Assembly: GCA_037074705.1 (NCBI GenBank)
Contig: CM073590.1
Location: 185,598,746-185,662,745, forward strand
DNA from: Zhengitettix transpicula
Lineage: Eukaryota; Arthropoda; Insecta; Orthoptera; Tetrigidae
Direction: 5' to 3'
Length of the DNA stretch: 64,000 nucleotides
Position numbers and translations under genes: made by a program. Each line of letters starts with the position of its first letter. Within the stretch, counting starts at the first letter, position 1. This document shows, in pieces, positions 42,357-51,272 of this stretch. The notes below the pieces were generated by a model that was not told where the DNA came from, searched no databases, and saw nothing but the letters and a program-made list of their open reading frames with translations.

Positions 42357-43555
42357 CATTAGACAAACTAAACATAGAACCATCTGTACTCTTCCGCTCA
42401 ATTCATCAAACCCTCATACAACTCACTGTCCTGCTGTAGGGATGTGATGATCAACAGTGAGTTCTTGGTTACGTGGTACTCGGGAGCCGTAATCAGGATA
42501 TAACGCGTCCCATTAATTACTAATAAATAATTGATTTAAATTAAAATAAGCCCCACGTTGGAGAACAAAATGTAATAAACACAAATTTAATTAATGTTGA
42601 ATGTATTTAAACCTTACATTATAAACAAATTATAAGTTAATATGAAAGGATTTTAAACGAAAACAAGATGTCAAACTATAACAAAATTAACTTAATAAGA
42701 ACAAATTTTATCTCAGGTGAAAATTATTTACAAGTTGGTATTGTTGTGCCACGGCTTAATTTTCAGGGCCTCCAAAAATATAGTTACAAAATCTTACAAT
42801 GCAAAATTATAGGCAATTAAGGATTGTCTACAAGAATATGGAGCCTATAATGCTTGCTCGCTAGAGTTGCATTGTTGCCTCAGGCAGCTCTGAGACTTAC
42901 GGAACTTGAGAATTCAGAGTTGCTTGGACCAGGAAGGCGAAAGGTGTTTTTAGTGGAGTCCGTATCCAGAGTTCCTGGTACCATGATTCAGCAAGTGTGA
43001 TTAGGCAGCAGCAGAAACATATTGTATTAAAAGTCCCCGGGTTTTGGAATTACAAGTCGACAGTTTTGATTATTTCTGCTATTGTCATATTCATGAAATT
43101 ATAAAAATTTAGAGAAAAAAGCTATCAACAGTGATTGTTCAAACAACGTTATCAACATTTAAGAGCAGAAAGTGATTTGTGTTTGAAAACTAAGACATGT
43201 TTAAATTCAGTGAAATATGGCCTTTTTATGATGTGTTTAAAAAAATCAAGTGAGATCGAGCCCAGATGAACAGCTAAGGGTAAAGGAATTATTATTATAG
43301 TGTAAAAAGCGTTACTTGTAAAGCTTAGGTTGGCTTACAACAGTTTTCACATTTTCAGTTACTAGTCTATTTCATATAATTTCTCCCTTGTCTTTTTTTT
43401 GTATTTTCTCATGAAAGTAATTTTATTTTTCTGTACATATTCTGACGTGGAAAATTAATGTATTCAATACGAAAAACAAATCAATAATTTTTACTACCTC
43501 TCGTTAATCGTTTGTCTGACGCGCGGCATTTCAAGTCCTGTTATCTGTCCATACA

Positions 43556-43653
43556 ACACTCTGGTTTACCTTCAGATCGTATAAATCTTTTGACTTTTAC
43601 TAAAGATTTCCGTAGAGGGGAACACTATATGAGTCTATAAACAATTTTTCGTA
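43556..43653 (+). pseudogene. snRNA:U5: Divergent U5 snRNA copy (array edge, left flank)
   Basis: The copy aligns with U5 from ACTCTGG (43558-43564) through the Sm site AATTTTTC (43643-43650). Both stem arms of the upper helix are kept, but the invariant loop CGCCTTTTACT is changed to TGACTTTTACT (43591-43601). The 3' stem-loop is missing and there is no TATA box about 29 bp upstream. The internal loop reads CAGATCGTATAAATC, closer to vertebrate U5 as I recall it than the array's CAGTTCGTACAAATC. It is therefore probably an older U5 variant and not a recent array copy. Most likely non-functional. Confidence 0.8.
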
Positions 43654-43911
43654 ACAATTAAAGTATTCAATCATTGAAAACCCGTAACCCTATTAAATCA
43701 TTGCTATTTCATCCATGCCAATAAACTAATACGTATGAACCTACGCGAATTAACCGCACGTCCATTTCACTACACAATACCGTATTTCCTGAAAACTACT
43801 TCTACCGCCGTAGGACAATTTCTACAAGACATATTCAACTCGTTGATAAATTTATTAAAAGTGTCGCGGTTAGACGCAGATTTCTTACATATCTACGAAG
43901 AAACTTAAATT

Positions 43912-44001
43912 ATGCATTCGTATTTAAACTAAAGCAACCAAGTAGTGACAATTGAAAATCAAAACTGTAACATTTCCTACATATTTAGTACGCGTAGTGA
44001 A
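43912..44001. repeat. Diverged duplicate of 52500-52587
   Basis: The stretch from TATGCATTCG to TTTAGTACGC matches 52500-52582 at roughly 75-80% by eye, with small indels. The two copies then lead into different retroelement pieces: gag here, ORF2 at 52589. This shows that the two array flanks share ancestry beyond the U5 fossil. Confidence 0.65.
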
Positions 44002-44039
44002 ACGACAAATAAAATTCTAAAGAATGAAGCCACAATATA

Positions 44040-44209
44040 CTACCTTCGTCACAGAGTCGAAGCCACTAAAACAAATCCACCACAGCCAATGAGATGCCAG
44101 AAATGCCTCACCGTCAACACACCTCAACAGCGTGCCCCCACTGTCAGGGACCCCACCTACTGGAAGATTGCACAATACGCCTCCAAGTGACAACACGTGC
44201 AAGGAGGAA
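44040..44209 (+). pseudogene. Broken non-LTR retrotransposon gag (zinc-knuckle) fragment
   Basis: One frame reads PPQPMRCQKC (about 44076-44105), matching the PPPKPLQCSNC entry to the first zinc knuckle of the intact ORF1 at 47165. A shifted frame then reads CPHCQGPHLLEDC (about 44130-44168), a CX2CX3HX4C knuckle like the second knuckle of that ORF1. The two parts are joined by a frameshift and a partial loss of knuckle 1. I infer a decayed Jockey-type gag. No start, promoter or long frame remains. Confidence 0.6.
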
Positions 44210-45789
44210 GACATTCAGTAAATATCTCTGGAGGTGGCGCGGAATACACACGGGTGTCCCATTTAAAATGCACAAAATACCCGTTCCGACTCCAAAAAGT
44301 ACTACTGCAACAGTCTTCCTGCACAAACTAAACACAACTGTAGCCACTATATTAATATATTATAATGTGAAAGAGTGATTCCCCGAAGAAACTGTGCAGC
44401 GCGAGGGATGACCGCTGTGGAAGGCGAAGGGCTGTTATTCTAGGTGAGAGCGGACGTTAACAGGAGGGCAAGAAGGGACAGTCGATGGTTCGAGAGACGG
44501 TGGTCGTGGAAATGTGGCAAAACGTGGAGCAAGAAAGTGTTGGATAGTGACGCCTGCAACAGTTCCTGCATCCAGACGCCGAGGCCACCTCTAGTGTATG
44601 TAATAAACTTATGTATTCGCACATCAGTGGTGATTCGCGAGCTTCCGACTTTCATTAAATTATATTAATAAATTACTTAAATATTTACATGTATTCATTA
44701 AATAGGGCCTTTTGCCAGCTGAACCCACACATTTTTGTGTTCTGACATCCCGCAAGTGTAAACAAGTGACAATATATAAAGTTTAATATATTGTAATAAT
44801 CAAACGGTTGTCAAAATAAAAAAATTATTTACAAACAACAAACAATTTATTTATCAAAAATCAGCAATTATACAATTTAAATTTATAAAAAGGATCTCAA
44901 TCTCTCATGGGTCTTTACTGGGTTTGATAACGGACAGAACATTTAACTAATCAAAGAACATAACATTTACATTTAATTTAAAACGACATATTTATTCGTA
45001 TAGACGAAATTAATTATTGACGAACTTATTCTACCAGATTGATTTTAAATTTAAAAGAGTTTATTTTATCAACACAAAAGAAAAGAACCATATCTGACTG
45101 TATCTTTTAATTCCGTTTACACATATTAATACCATGAAATTTCGACTTACGATTACTCAGGAAAATTTTGCTCGTTCGTACACACACACTTTATATACTG
45201 GACGTTTTAAACACTGACTCTAACACACACGGTTGGTTTGACGAAAGCTGTTTCTCCGTTCGTGAACGACATATCACTTGCTCGTGGTGAAACTACTCGA
45301 CGCTGGATGCAGTGTCCTGGTCTCCTACCATCGAAGACAATGGTCTAATTTTGATATTACAACAGATTAGCCTTCAGCATACAAAAATGTTTATCGTTGA
45401 ATATTTTGCTATTTCTGTCGCAGGCTGCAAAATTTCTCCATTCTCGGTGCTCGCCGTGCACCTCCACAACTCCAACACTCAACTCACTTTTTCAAAAGCC
45501 GCTCTCCTTTATATATCACAGTCCCTTCCTTTTTTCCTTTGTTCGAAAACTACGTCGCAACTGCCCGATGACAGTTTCCTCCATTATCCCGAGATTTACA
45601 TTCTGCACTGCAGTTCCTTAGTTAGCAAATATCTAGCCACTCTGTCTTGTCCCAAAGCCGACAATCGAGACAGGTCTAATTTGTCTTTGCACCCTCAATT
45701 ACTTTGGACTTGTCTTTCACCCCCCGCACGCACGTGTGCTGTTCTAAATTCTCCAGACCGCCCAAACTGCATCCTCAATCCTAAGTAAA
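44210..45789. other. Stretch without recognisable genes, probable decayed repeats
   Basis: 44380-44640 is GC-richer than its surroundings and ends in an AATAAA-type signal (about 44600), so it may be a retroelement 3' end. 44640-45160 is very AT-rich. 45160-45790 is mixed sequence with open frames up to 158 codons. Those frames start at a non-ATG codon, have no recognisable domain and no coding-like composition. I see nothing here that supports a gene. Confidence 0.4.
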
Positions 45790-46288
45790 CTAGTAAACTG
45801 TCCAGGCCATTAATCAGAAATCTGAGTAAGCATCAGACACCACGTGTCTTGTAGGCACTCAGGAATCTCCGAGTAAGCATCAGAGATAAACAAGACTCCA
45901 CGTGTCCTGCTGAGTAAGGGGCACGTGTTGATGACGAGGCTCTGTGAAGAAGGTACCCTTACCTACACAGAGCAGGAGATTCTTGAATGCCATTGGTGAA
46001 TGACTTGCATAAAAAGGCCGGGTTTCTCTGATTTGCTAAGTCTCTACTTACTTGAACGTGGTACCTATGCCACTCTGTCTTCTATTTTCATATTATTGTC
46101 TTTGCTCTAGGCTGTAGACTAAGGTTGATAAAACTTCTTTCTTATTCTAATGGACTAAAGCCTCATGTTATTCCTCTAAGTCCGTTAAGCTATTATAGAG
46201 TGCGACTTAGCGCGCAATCCGGACCCAAGTTTCAATTTCTTCTTAAATATCTCATGGTAGCGAGACCAGGAGAAATGAGAATATTATA
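45790..46288 (+). mobile_element. LTR-like segment of a Gypsy-type retrotransposon remnant
   Basis: The segment ends directly at a primer-binding site. It contains a TATA-like CATAAAAAGG (46008-46017), two direct copies of GAGTAAGCATCAGA (45824-45837 and 45871-45884) and three CACGTG E-boxes (45841-45846, 45899-45904, 45922-45927) upstream of the TATA. That is the layout of a U3-R-U5 LTR. The left boundary is not defined by a clear TG dinucleotide or direct repeat. No internal genes and no second LTR are present, so this is a fragment. Confidence 0.5.
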
Positions 46289-46307
46289 TGGTGGCAGCAG
46301 TGGGATC
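46289..46307 (+). other. Probable retrotransposon primer-binding site (tRNA-Leu type)
   Basis: TGGTGGCAGCAGTGGGATC starts with TGG, the complement of the CCA tail. It is complementary, with at most one change from the family I recall, to the 3' end of a leucine tRNA (...CCCACNGCTGCCACCA). It lies immediately after the LTR-like segment. Confidence 0.55.
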
Positions 46308-46402
46308 TTAACCACCGAGGTCAGAAGAAGATTTATATTTTTACAAAAGGCAGAATATCTATTTTTTATTTATCATTTCATTGGCTATTTCCCTCATTTT
46401 TC

Positions 46403-47070
46403 CTCGTTTCGTTGTTCTGACATTCCTGGTTGCAATAATGAAATCCTTATTTCGGTCCTTGTTGTCAACATGAGAATCACCAATCCGAGGCTAATTGTTA
46501 GGTTTCTGAACTAGACTGTATTTACAGGATGGGGCAGTCACACCCATGCCTGGGTATCTCCTTTAGTCTTGTTTTTCAGTCCGACTAGGGAAGGCCTGCC
46601 AGTAGTTATAATACAGCCGGCATAGCTTTTGAAGTCACTATAACACAACAAACCCCACCGCCACTGAAGGTGTGGGGTGGTCAACAAATAAAGAGGGGAG
46701 AGTCAAGTAACCATAAATGATTGCGCGTTGTGCCGCCAGCTCTAAATCGAAATTTCTCATCCGCGCGCATACGTCAGTGATGACGCGCCCTTTGTTGTAT
46801 CGACACTGCTGCCACCTGCAGGCACTAATGCCGGCATCTGCCCCTGTCGTCATGGGATACGATTTTTCTACAGCCGTATTTCATACACTTTAGGCAGTCA
46901 GAGTGGCCTGGGACATGTTCACTTGACGTTCTTTAATTTGTTTTTGGAGGCAATGATATTATTCTGGATGTTGACTTTTGTTTAATGAATATATGTGAAG
47001 AAACTTTGGTTATGTCTCGCAGCTCGTTTGTGTGCGGCTGGGTATATAAAGGTCCCTTGTCCGTTCCAAC
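46403..47070 (+). repeat. Resumed U5 unit, left part (unit positions 1638-1815 then 1-490)
   Basis: 46581 is unit position 1, and sequence is near-identical to the array (for example changes near 46423 and 46543). It carries the complete U5 upstream region including TATATAAA (47043-47050) and ends at unit position 490, where the Jockey element begins. This U5 promoter is thus separated from its RNA by 4.7 kb. Confidence 0.95.
47066..47070 (+). repeat. Target-site duplication, left copy (CCAAC)
   Basis: CCAAC equals unit positions 486-490, directly before the predicted U5 start. Its partner is at 51786-51790 after the poly(A). Confidence 0.9.
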
Positions 47071-47075
47071 AGGAA

Positions 47076-47145
47076 GTCCTGGGGTATCTCCCCTCATAAT
47101 AAATAAACGTAAACAAGCGACCCCATAACACGAGATCCCCAGGAC
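47076..47145 (+). other. 5' UTR hairpin of the Jockey element
   Basis: GTCCTGGGGTATCTC (47076-47090) pairs with GAGATCCCCAGGAC (47132-47145). That gives 14 bp with one bulged T, enclosing a 41-nt AT-rich loop. It starts 5 nt after the element's first base and ends 19 nt before the ORF1 ATG, so it spans most of the 5' UTR. Possible roles are ribozyme, translation control or RNA packaging; none is shown. Confidence 0.7.
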
Positions 47146-47164
47146 GGAACTGGTCCTTAAAACA

Positions 47165-48256
47165 ATGCAACGGGCCAAACCCCAACCACAAGCCCAAGCC
47201 AGCACAGCAACACAGGACGCCCCAGCCCGCACACTCACAAACAACGTGATGCCCGCCGAAATCGTGCCGCCAGTCGTAGCGTACAATCACGGCGACCTCG
47301 GCGCGCTGAACCAACGGTTCATGGCGCGCTACAAGCAGCAAAAGTTCTATACGAAGCGGCGCGACAACTGCACGGCGTTCTATACAACCACGAAAACCGA
47401 TTACATGAACTTGCAAGAGTTCTTGAAAATCGAAAAAGTGGAATACTCTTTGTACCTTCTCCGCGACGTACGTACGCGGCAATACGTCGTCCGGGGAATA
47501 CACGAAACCACGAGTAAAGACTCGGTAGTGGAGGACCTGAGGCTGCAGGGCTACCCCGCCATGAACGCTTGGCAAATGCGTTCAAACGCAGACAAGCGAG
47601 CCCTCCCAATGTTCATCGTCGAGCTGGAAGACAGCCCGTCAGCCGACGAGATCCTTAAATTGGATCTAGTGCTGTACCAGCGCGTTCGAGTGGAACATTT
47701 TAATCCGCCCCCTAAGCCCTTGCAGTGCTCCAACTGCCTGCGGTTCGGGCACAGCGGCCTACGCTGCCATGCACGCCAGGTGTGCAAGGTATGCGCCGGC
47801 CATCACGCTGTGGCCAACTGCAAGTTGGAGGCGGGCGGCAAGAAGACCTGCGCTAACTGCAGAGGCGACCATTCTGCCCTTTACAGGGGTTGCCCTGCAT
47901 ACAAGACAGAGCTGCAACGGAGGAAGGAGGCCTTGCGTAAAGGCCAAGCTCCTCTGCCAGCTTACCAGCTTACCGCCCCCTCAGCCTCCGCTGTCCGACC
48001 CCCCCCCCCCCCCCCGACAGTTGTCTCCAGCGGACGGTCCTTCGCCGCAGCCGTGGCAAAAACCCCAACACTGCCTGAGTCCGTGCAGGCCCCTGCGCCT
48101 TCTGCGCAGCCCAGTACACCTGCTCCGGTCCCAGAGCAGGCACCCTCCGCAACACCACTGGAACAGCCAGCCTCAACATTAAAAACACAAGCTGTTCCAC
48201 CCACACGGCTGTTTAAGAGCCAAAAACACAAGAAGGCAGGCAAGCCCAAAATCTAA
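47165..48256 (+). CDS. Jockey-clade ORF1, Gag-like nucleic-acid-binding protein (interrupted by in-frame TAA)
   Basis: ORF1 proteins of this clade bind the element RNA and carry it to the nucleus. ATG at 47165 is the first ATG after the 5' hairpin. The 363-aa product has a basic, low-complexity N-terminus and a conserved pre-knuckle region (about residues 80-185, the PRE_C2HC-type domain of insect Gags). Three zinc knuckles follow: C188-C191-H196-C201, C207-C210-H214-C219 and C229-C232-H236-C243. A Pro/Ala-rich tail includes a run encoded by 17 C's (47999-48015). The frame stops at TAA 48254-48256 but stays open in the same frame for another 100 codons to TAG at 48557-48559, overlapping ORF2. 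I infer that the TAA is a nonsense mutation or a recoded stop. GC content is much higher than in the host sequence around it. Confidence 0.93.
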   Translation: MQRAKPQPQAQASTATQDAPARTLTNNVMPAEIVPPVVAYNHGDLGALNQRFMARYKQQKFYTKRRDNCTAFYTTTKTDYMNLQEFLKIEKVEYSLYLLRDVRTRQYVVRGIHETTSKDSVVEDLRLQGYPAMNAWQMRSNADKRALPMFIVELEDSPSADEILKLDLVLYQRVRVEHFNPPPKPLQCSNCLRFGHSGLRCHARQVCKVCAGHHAVANCKLEAGGKKTCANCRGDHSALYRGCPAYKTELQRRKEALRKGQAPLPAYQLTAPSASAVRPPPPPPTVVSSGRSFAAAVAKTPTLPESVQAPAPSAQPSTPAPVPEQAPSATPLEQPASTLKTQAVPPTRLFKSQKHKKAGKPKI

Positions 48257-48559
48257 AAATCTGCCGCGCCTTCTGCAAACACTAAACCCGCCAAGGAAGG
48301 CCGTCCCCAGCCAACCAAGGCCCCCACACACACAAAGCAGAAGCCATCCGCTACTGCTTTGCCTGCCCCCACACAGGCCGCTGTCCCATCGGACAAAAGT
48401 AATAGGCAGACCACAGAAGACCCTAAGGCTGCTCTAGTCAAATCCCTAATATCCAAAATCCTGGAAACCATGCTCCCTCAAATCACCTCCGCCATCCTCG
48501 CCGCTGTCCAGGGACAGCTATCCAATTTCTTACCGTCTTTAACCAACCTCCATGGCTAG
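48257..48559 (+). pseudogene. In-frame continuation of ORF1 beyond the TAA
   Basis: 100 codons stay open in the ORF1 frame and continue its Lys/Pro/Ala/Thr-rich composition. They end in a hydrophobic, helix-like segment (about 48420-48556, with LVKSLISKILETML). There is no ATG start of its own. It ends at TAG 48557-48559, 8 nt inside ORF2 (ATGGCTAG). The overlap suggests this was the original ORF1 end (about 464 aa plus stop), with ORF2 translated by termination-reinitiation. Confidence 0.7.
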
Positions 48560-51272
48560 ACAGTACATGGGCCGAGACACGCGTATCCTTTTCTGGAACG
48601 CATGCGGCCTGAAAAACAAAAGGGTCGAACTGGCCGCGTTCATGACGCAACATGCCGTAGGCATCGCGCTAGTGAACGAAACACACCTTATCCCCGCGGA
48701 TAAGATTCACTTTACACAACACGCAGTCTACCGCTCCGACAGACAAGACGGTCGCAGAGCCGGAGGAACTGCAATCATAGTAAAACAAGACATCGCCCAT
48801 TCGCTTGTACCACTTCCACGATTAAACAAGCTTGAAGCCACAGCTGTTAGAATCCAGTTAAATGGAGCATACACTACACTCGTAGCCGTCTACAATAAAC
48901 CAGGCAGGCCCCCAATAGATGTTAGAGACATAGACCGGCTACTTAACATCTCGGGAAGGGTAATAGTAGCTGGGGATCTAAACAGTAAACACCCCTTATG
49001 GAACAGTAGACGCACCAACCCCAGCGGTAGGGCACTACACGCTCACTCACAAACACATAATTACATCGTCCTAGGACCACGTGAGGCAACTTACGTGCCC
49101 GAAAGACGAAACGCACAGCCAGATGTCCTGGACATAGCCCTCATCAAGGGCGTCACAGACACTCTTGACCTCACGGTCATACAGGACCTGACTTCAGACC
49201 ATTACCCTGTACTCATTTGCAACACAGGCACTATACAGCACAGAGACAAGCGCGTCATGTTCAACTATAGGAAGGCCAACTGGAATTTATTCCGGGAAGC
49301 CCTCGATAGAAACATGAACCACACGGACAACATCCACACCGCGGCGGAAATAGACCAGTCTGTTCAGTCCCTCACCGCTGCCATACAGGACGCGATATCC
49401 GAAGTTATACCAACGGTAACTCCACACCAACACAGGACGGTGCTCCCTGATAGCATAAAGGAGTTAATTACCCTAAGGAATAGACTTAGAAGGTATTGGC
49501 AGCGAACTAGGTTGCAAATATACAAAACCCATATGAACAGACTTAGAGACATCATTAGAGAACACATCAAAACACACCGAAGCATGGAGTGGGACAAGCT
49601 CCTAGCCAGCTTCGACACCTCCACACGCTCCACGTGGCAGATGGCGAGACATTTTACACGGGAGGCATACCAAATTCCAACGCTCCACGGACCAGCAGGG
49701 CACGCTTACTCCGACTCGGAGAAGGCTGAACTGCTGGCCGACACGCTAGAGGCCACATTCCAACCGAATGACGATCCCTCAGATCCGATATTCACACTTG
49801 AAACGGACCAGGTTGTGAAACAGCTGTTAGCCCAAGAAGCCGCCGAGCCTCTACGGCACACAAACATAGGTGAAATACGGTGGGCTATACAGCGAACACA
49901 TCCCAGTAAGGCGCCTGGCCCGGATGGCATTCAAAATCGAGTGCTCAAACAGATCTCCCCCCGAGCACTCGAGCAGATCACAGACATCACGAATGCCATC
50001 TTCCGAACGCAACACTTCCCGGACACCTGGAAACAGGGGAAGGTACTGACCTTCCGAAAACCCGGGAAAGACCACACACTTCCGACCAACTACAGGCCCA
50101 TAACTTTACTTTGCTCGCTAGGTAAAGTGGTTGAGAAGGTAATGCTGCGCAGGATCACAGAACACTGCACAGAAAACGATCTCCTAAGGCCGGAGCAATT
50201 TGGCTTTAGGAATCAACACTCCACAACACTCCAACTACTACGAGTAGTTGAACACATAACAAGAGGGTACAACCTGGCAAGGTCTACGGCAGCCGTTTTT
50301 CTCGATGTGGAAAAGGCTTTCGATAAGATATGGCACAACGGCCTGATAAGACGGCTCAATGACTGTAGGTTCCCGCTCGCACTCATACGGCTGCTTCACT
50401 CCTACCTATCACGTAGGACATTCTTCGTGGATGTCAACACATCACAGTCCACAGTAAGGGGAATACATGCAGGAGTGCCTCAAGGAAGTATCATAGGGCC
50501 AGTCCTACATAACATCTACATTAACGATGTCCCCACAACACCTGAAACCCAGGTTGCCATATTCGCCGACGACACAGCCATCTTTGCTCAGTCGAGGCAA
50601 CCATCGGCACTTAATCGTAAATTACAACGCGCACTCAACGCACTCGAACCATGGTTAACACGATGGCGAATTAAGATTAACGTTGGTAAATGCGAGGCAC
50701 TCCTACTTACACGTAGGGCACGACACGCACGCCTACATAAAGACTGTCGTCCACTCACACTCCACAAGCGCCCGATTCAATTCCGAGACACGGTTAAATA
50801 CCTTGGAGTCTCATTTGATCCGGCCCTGACATGGAGACTCCATACCACTAACACCGTTCGAAAAGCAACTATTAGACTGATACAGCTCTACCCATTGCTT
50901 AACAGAACAAGCACCCTCAACACATCCACAGCCCGCGCTCTATACTTAACACTCATACGGCCAATCCTGACGTATGCTGGACCAGTGTGGGGCTATGCAG
51001 CCAAGTCACATCTTCGTAGCCTCCAGGTTTTACAAAACAAGGTCCTTAAAATCATCGCCAAGGCACCTTGGAGGGCACGAACTAAAGACGTCCACCGCGA
51101 ATTAAACATTCTTCCATTAATGGACGTTATCAGAGAACATGCTGAACGCCTGTACAGCAAGACACAATTCTCACACAACACTATCATAAGGCGACTGGGC
51201 AATTATGACCACACCCGCGCCACTAAACACAAACGCCCAAAACATCTCCTCCTCCCCCCCGAACCCCCATGA
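48552..51272 (+). CDS. Jockey-clade ORF2: AP endonuclease plus reverse transcriptase
   Basis: The intact 906-aa replicase nicks target DNA and primes cDNA synthesis there. The endonuclease domain spans about residues 10-222: WNACGL with N16, E43 in NETHL, D142/N144 in GDLNSKHPLW, and S215-D216-H217 in SDHYPV. A linker follows, then the reverse transcriptase at about 440-760: PSKAPGPDGI, NYRPITLL, D585 in LDVEKAFDKIWH, GVPQGSIIGP (about 640-650), the catalytic FADD at 671-674, and YLGVSFD. Metal-binding residues D585, D673 and D674 are all present. No RNase H follows; length is typical of Jockey. The ATG at 48552 overlaps the inferred original ORF1 stop. No frameshift or stop is seen, so the protein could be active. 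Confidence 0.96.
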   Translation: MARQYMGRDTRILFWNACGLKNKRVELAAFMTQHAVGIALVNETHLIPADKIHFTQHAVYRSDRQDGRRAGGTAIIVKQDIAHSLVPLPRLNKLEATAVRIQLNGAYTTLVAVYNKPGRPPIDVRDIDRLLNISGRVIVAGDLNSKHPLWNSRRTNPSGRALHAHSQTHNYIVLGPREATYVPERRNAQPDVLDIALIKGVTDTLDLTVIQDLTSDHYPVLICNTGTIQHRDKRVMFNYRKANWNLFREALDRNMNHTDNIHTAAEIDQSVQSLTAAIQDAISEVIPTVTPHQHRTVLPDSIKELITLRNRLRRYWQRTRLQIYKTHMNRLRDIIREHIKTHRSMEWDKLLASFDTSTRSTWQMARHFTREAYQIPTLHGPAGHAYSDSEKAELLADTLEATFQPNDDPSDPIFTLETDQVVKQLLAQEAAEPLRHTNIGEIRWAIQRTHPSKAPGPDGIQNRVLKQISPRALEQITDITNAIFRTQHFPDTWKQGKVLTFRKPGKDHTLPTNYRPITLLCSLGKVVEKVMLRRITEHCTENDLLRPEQFGFRNQHSTTLQLLRVVEHITRGYNLARSTAAVFLDVEKAFDKIWHNGLIRRLNDCRFPLALIRLLHSYLSRRTFFVDVNTSQSTVRGIHAGVPQGSIIGPVLHNIYINDVPTTPETQVAIFADDTAIFAQSRQPSALNRKLQRALNALEPWLTRWRIKINVGKCEALLLTRRARHARLHKDCRPLTLHKRPIQFRDTVKYLGVSFDPALTWRLHTTNTVRKATIRLIQLYPLLNRTSTLNTSTARALYLTLIRPILTYAGPVWGYAAKSHLRSLQVLQNKVLKIIAKAPWRARTKDVHRELNILPLMDVIREHAERLYSKTQFSHNTIIRRLGNYDHTRATKHKRPKHLLLPPEPP

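Larger units (their letters stand above)
1..43385 (+). repeat. U5 snRNA tandem array, 24 units of 1815 bp
   Basis: Units start at 1 and every 1815 bp after that. Units 1-23 are complete, and unit 24 (41746-43385) stops at unit position 1640. Each unit holds one U5 snRNA gene (unit positions 492-611) and about 1.7 kb of AT-rich spacer in which I see no other gene. Units differ by only 0-5 substitutions and no indels. A C/G site at unit position 639 splits them into 13 C and 11 G copies. Private or shared variants sit at 11137 and 12952 (A to G), 19371, 29278, 37068 and 42513 (G to T), 37154 and 42599 (A to G), 39763, 40545, 40735, 40803 and 41094-41095. Variation is concentrated in the last four units. 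The array starts to the left of the window, so its full copy number is unknown. Confidence 0.97.
43386..46402. other. 3.0-kb interruption of the U5 array (composite of decayed elements)
   Basis: The array stops after unit position 1640 (43385) and resumes at unit position 1638/1641 (46403-46406), so only foreign sequence was added. A 3-bp CTC flanks it on both sides (43383-43385 and 46403-46405) and may be a target duplication or chance. The block holds a divergent U5 (43556-43653), AT-rich sequence without recognisable features (43656-43911), a broken gag fragment (about 44040-44209) and an LTR-like segment ending in a primer-binding site (46289-46307). No terminal inverted repeats are visible. 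Its first 55 bp recur at 52220-52275, where the array ends for good. Confidence 0.75.

Noticed and set aside
1..43385. Array as histone, 5S rRNA or tRNA cluster
   Set aside because: No histone frame, 5S internal promoter or tRNA fold is seen. The conserved RNA in the unit is U5.
1..43385. CRISPR array or bacterial repeat
   Set aside because: The unit is 1815 bp with no short repeat-spacer pattern, and the neighbourhood is eukaryotic with spliced genes.
45312..45788. 158-codon open frame
   Set aside because: It has a non-ATG start, no recognisable motif and Ser/Leu-rich content. It lies in decayed repeat sequence.
46125..46514. 129-codon open frame across the LTR-like segment and U5 unit
   Set aside because: It spans the breakpoint at 46403, so it is a chance fusion. 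It has a non-protein-like composition.
47071..47164. HDV-like ribozyme at the Jockey 5' end
   Set aside because: A long hairpin exists, but I could not pair the first 7 nt into the P1 helix needed for the double pseudoknot.
46933..48471. Several antisense frames across Jockey ORF1
   Set aside because: These are shadows of the GC-rich ORF1, with no homology of their own.
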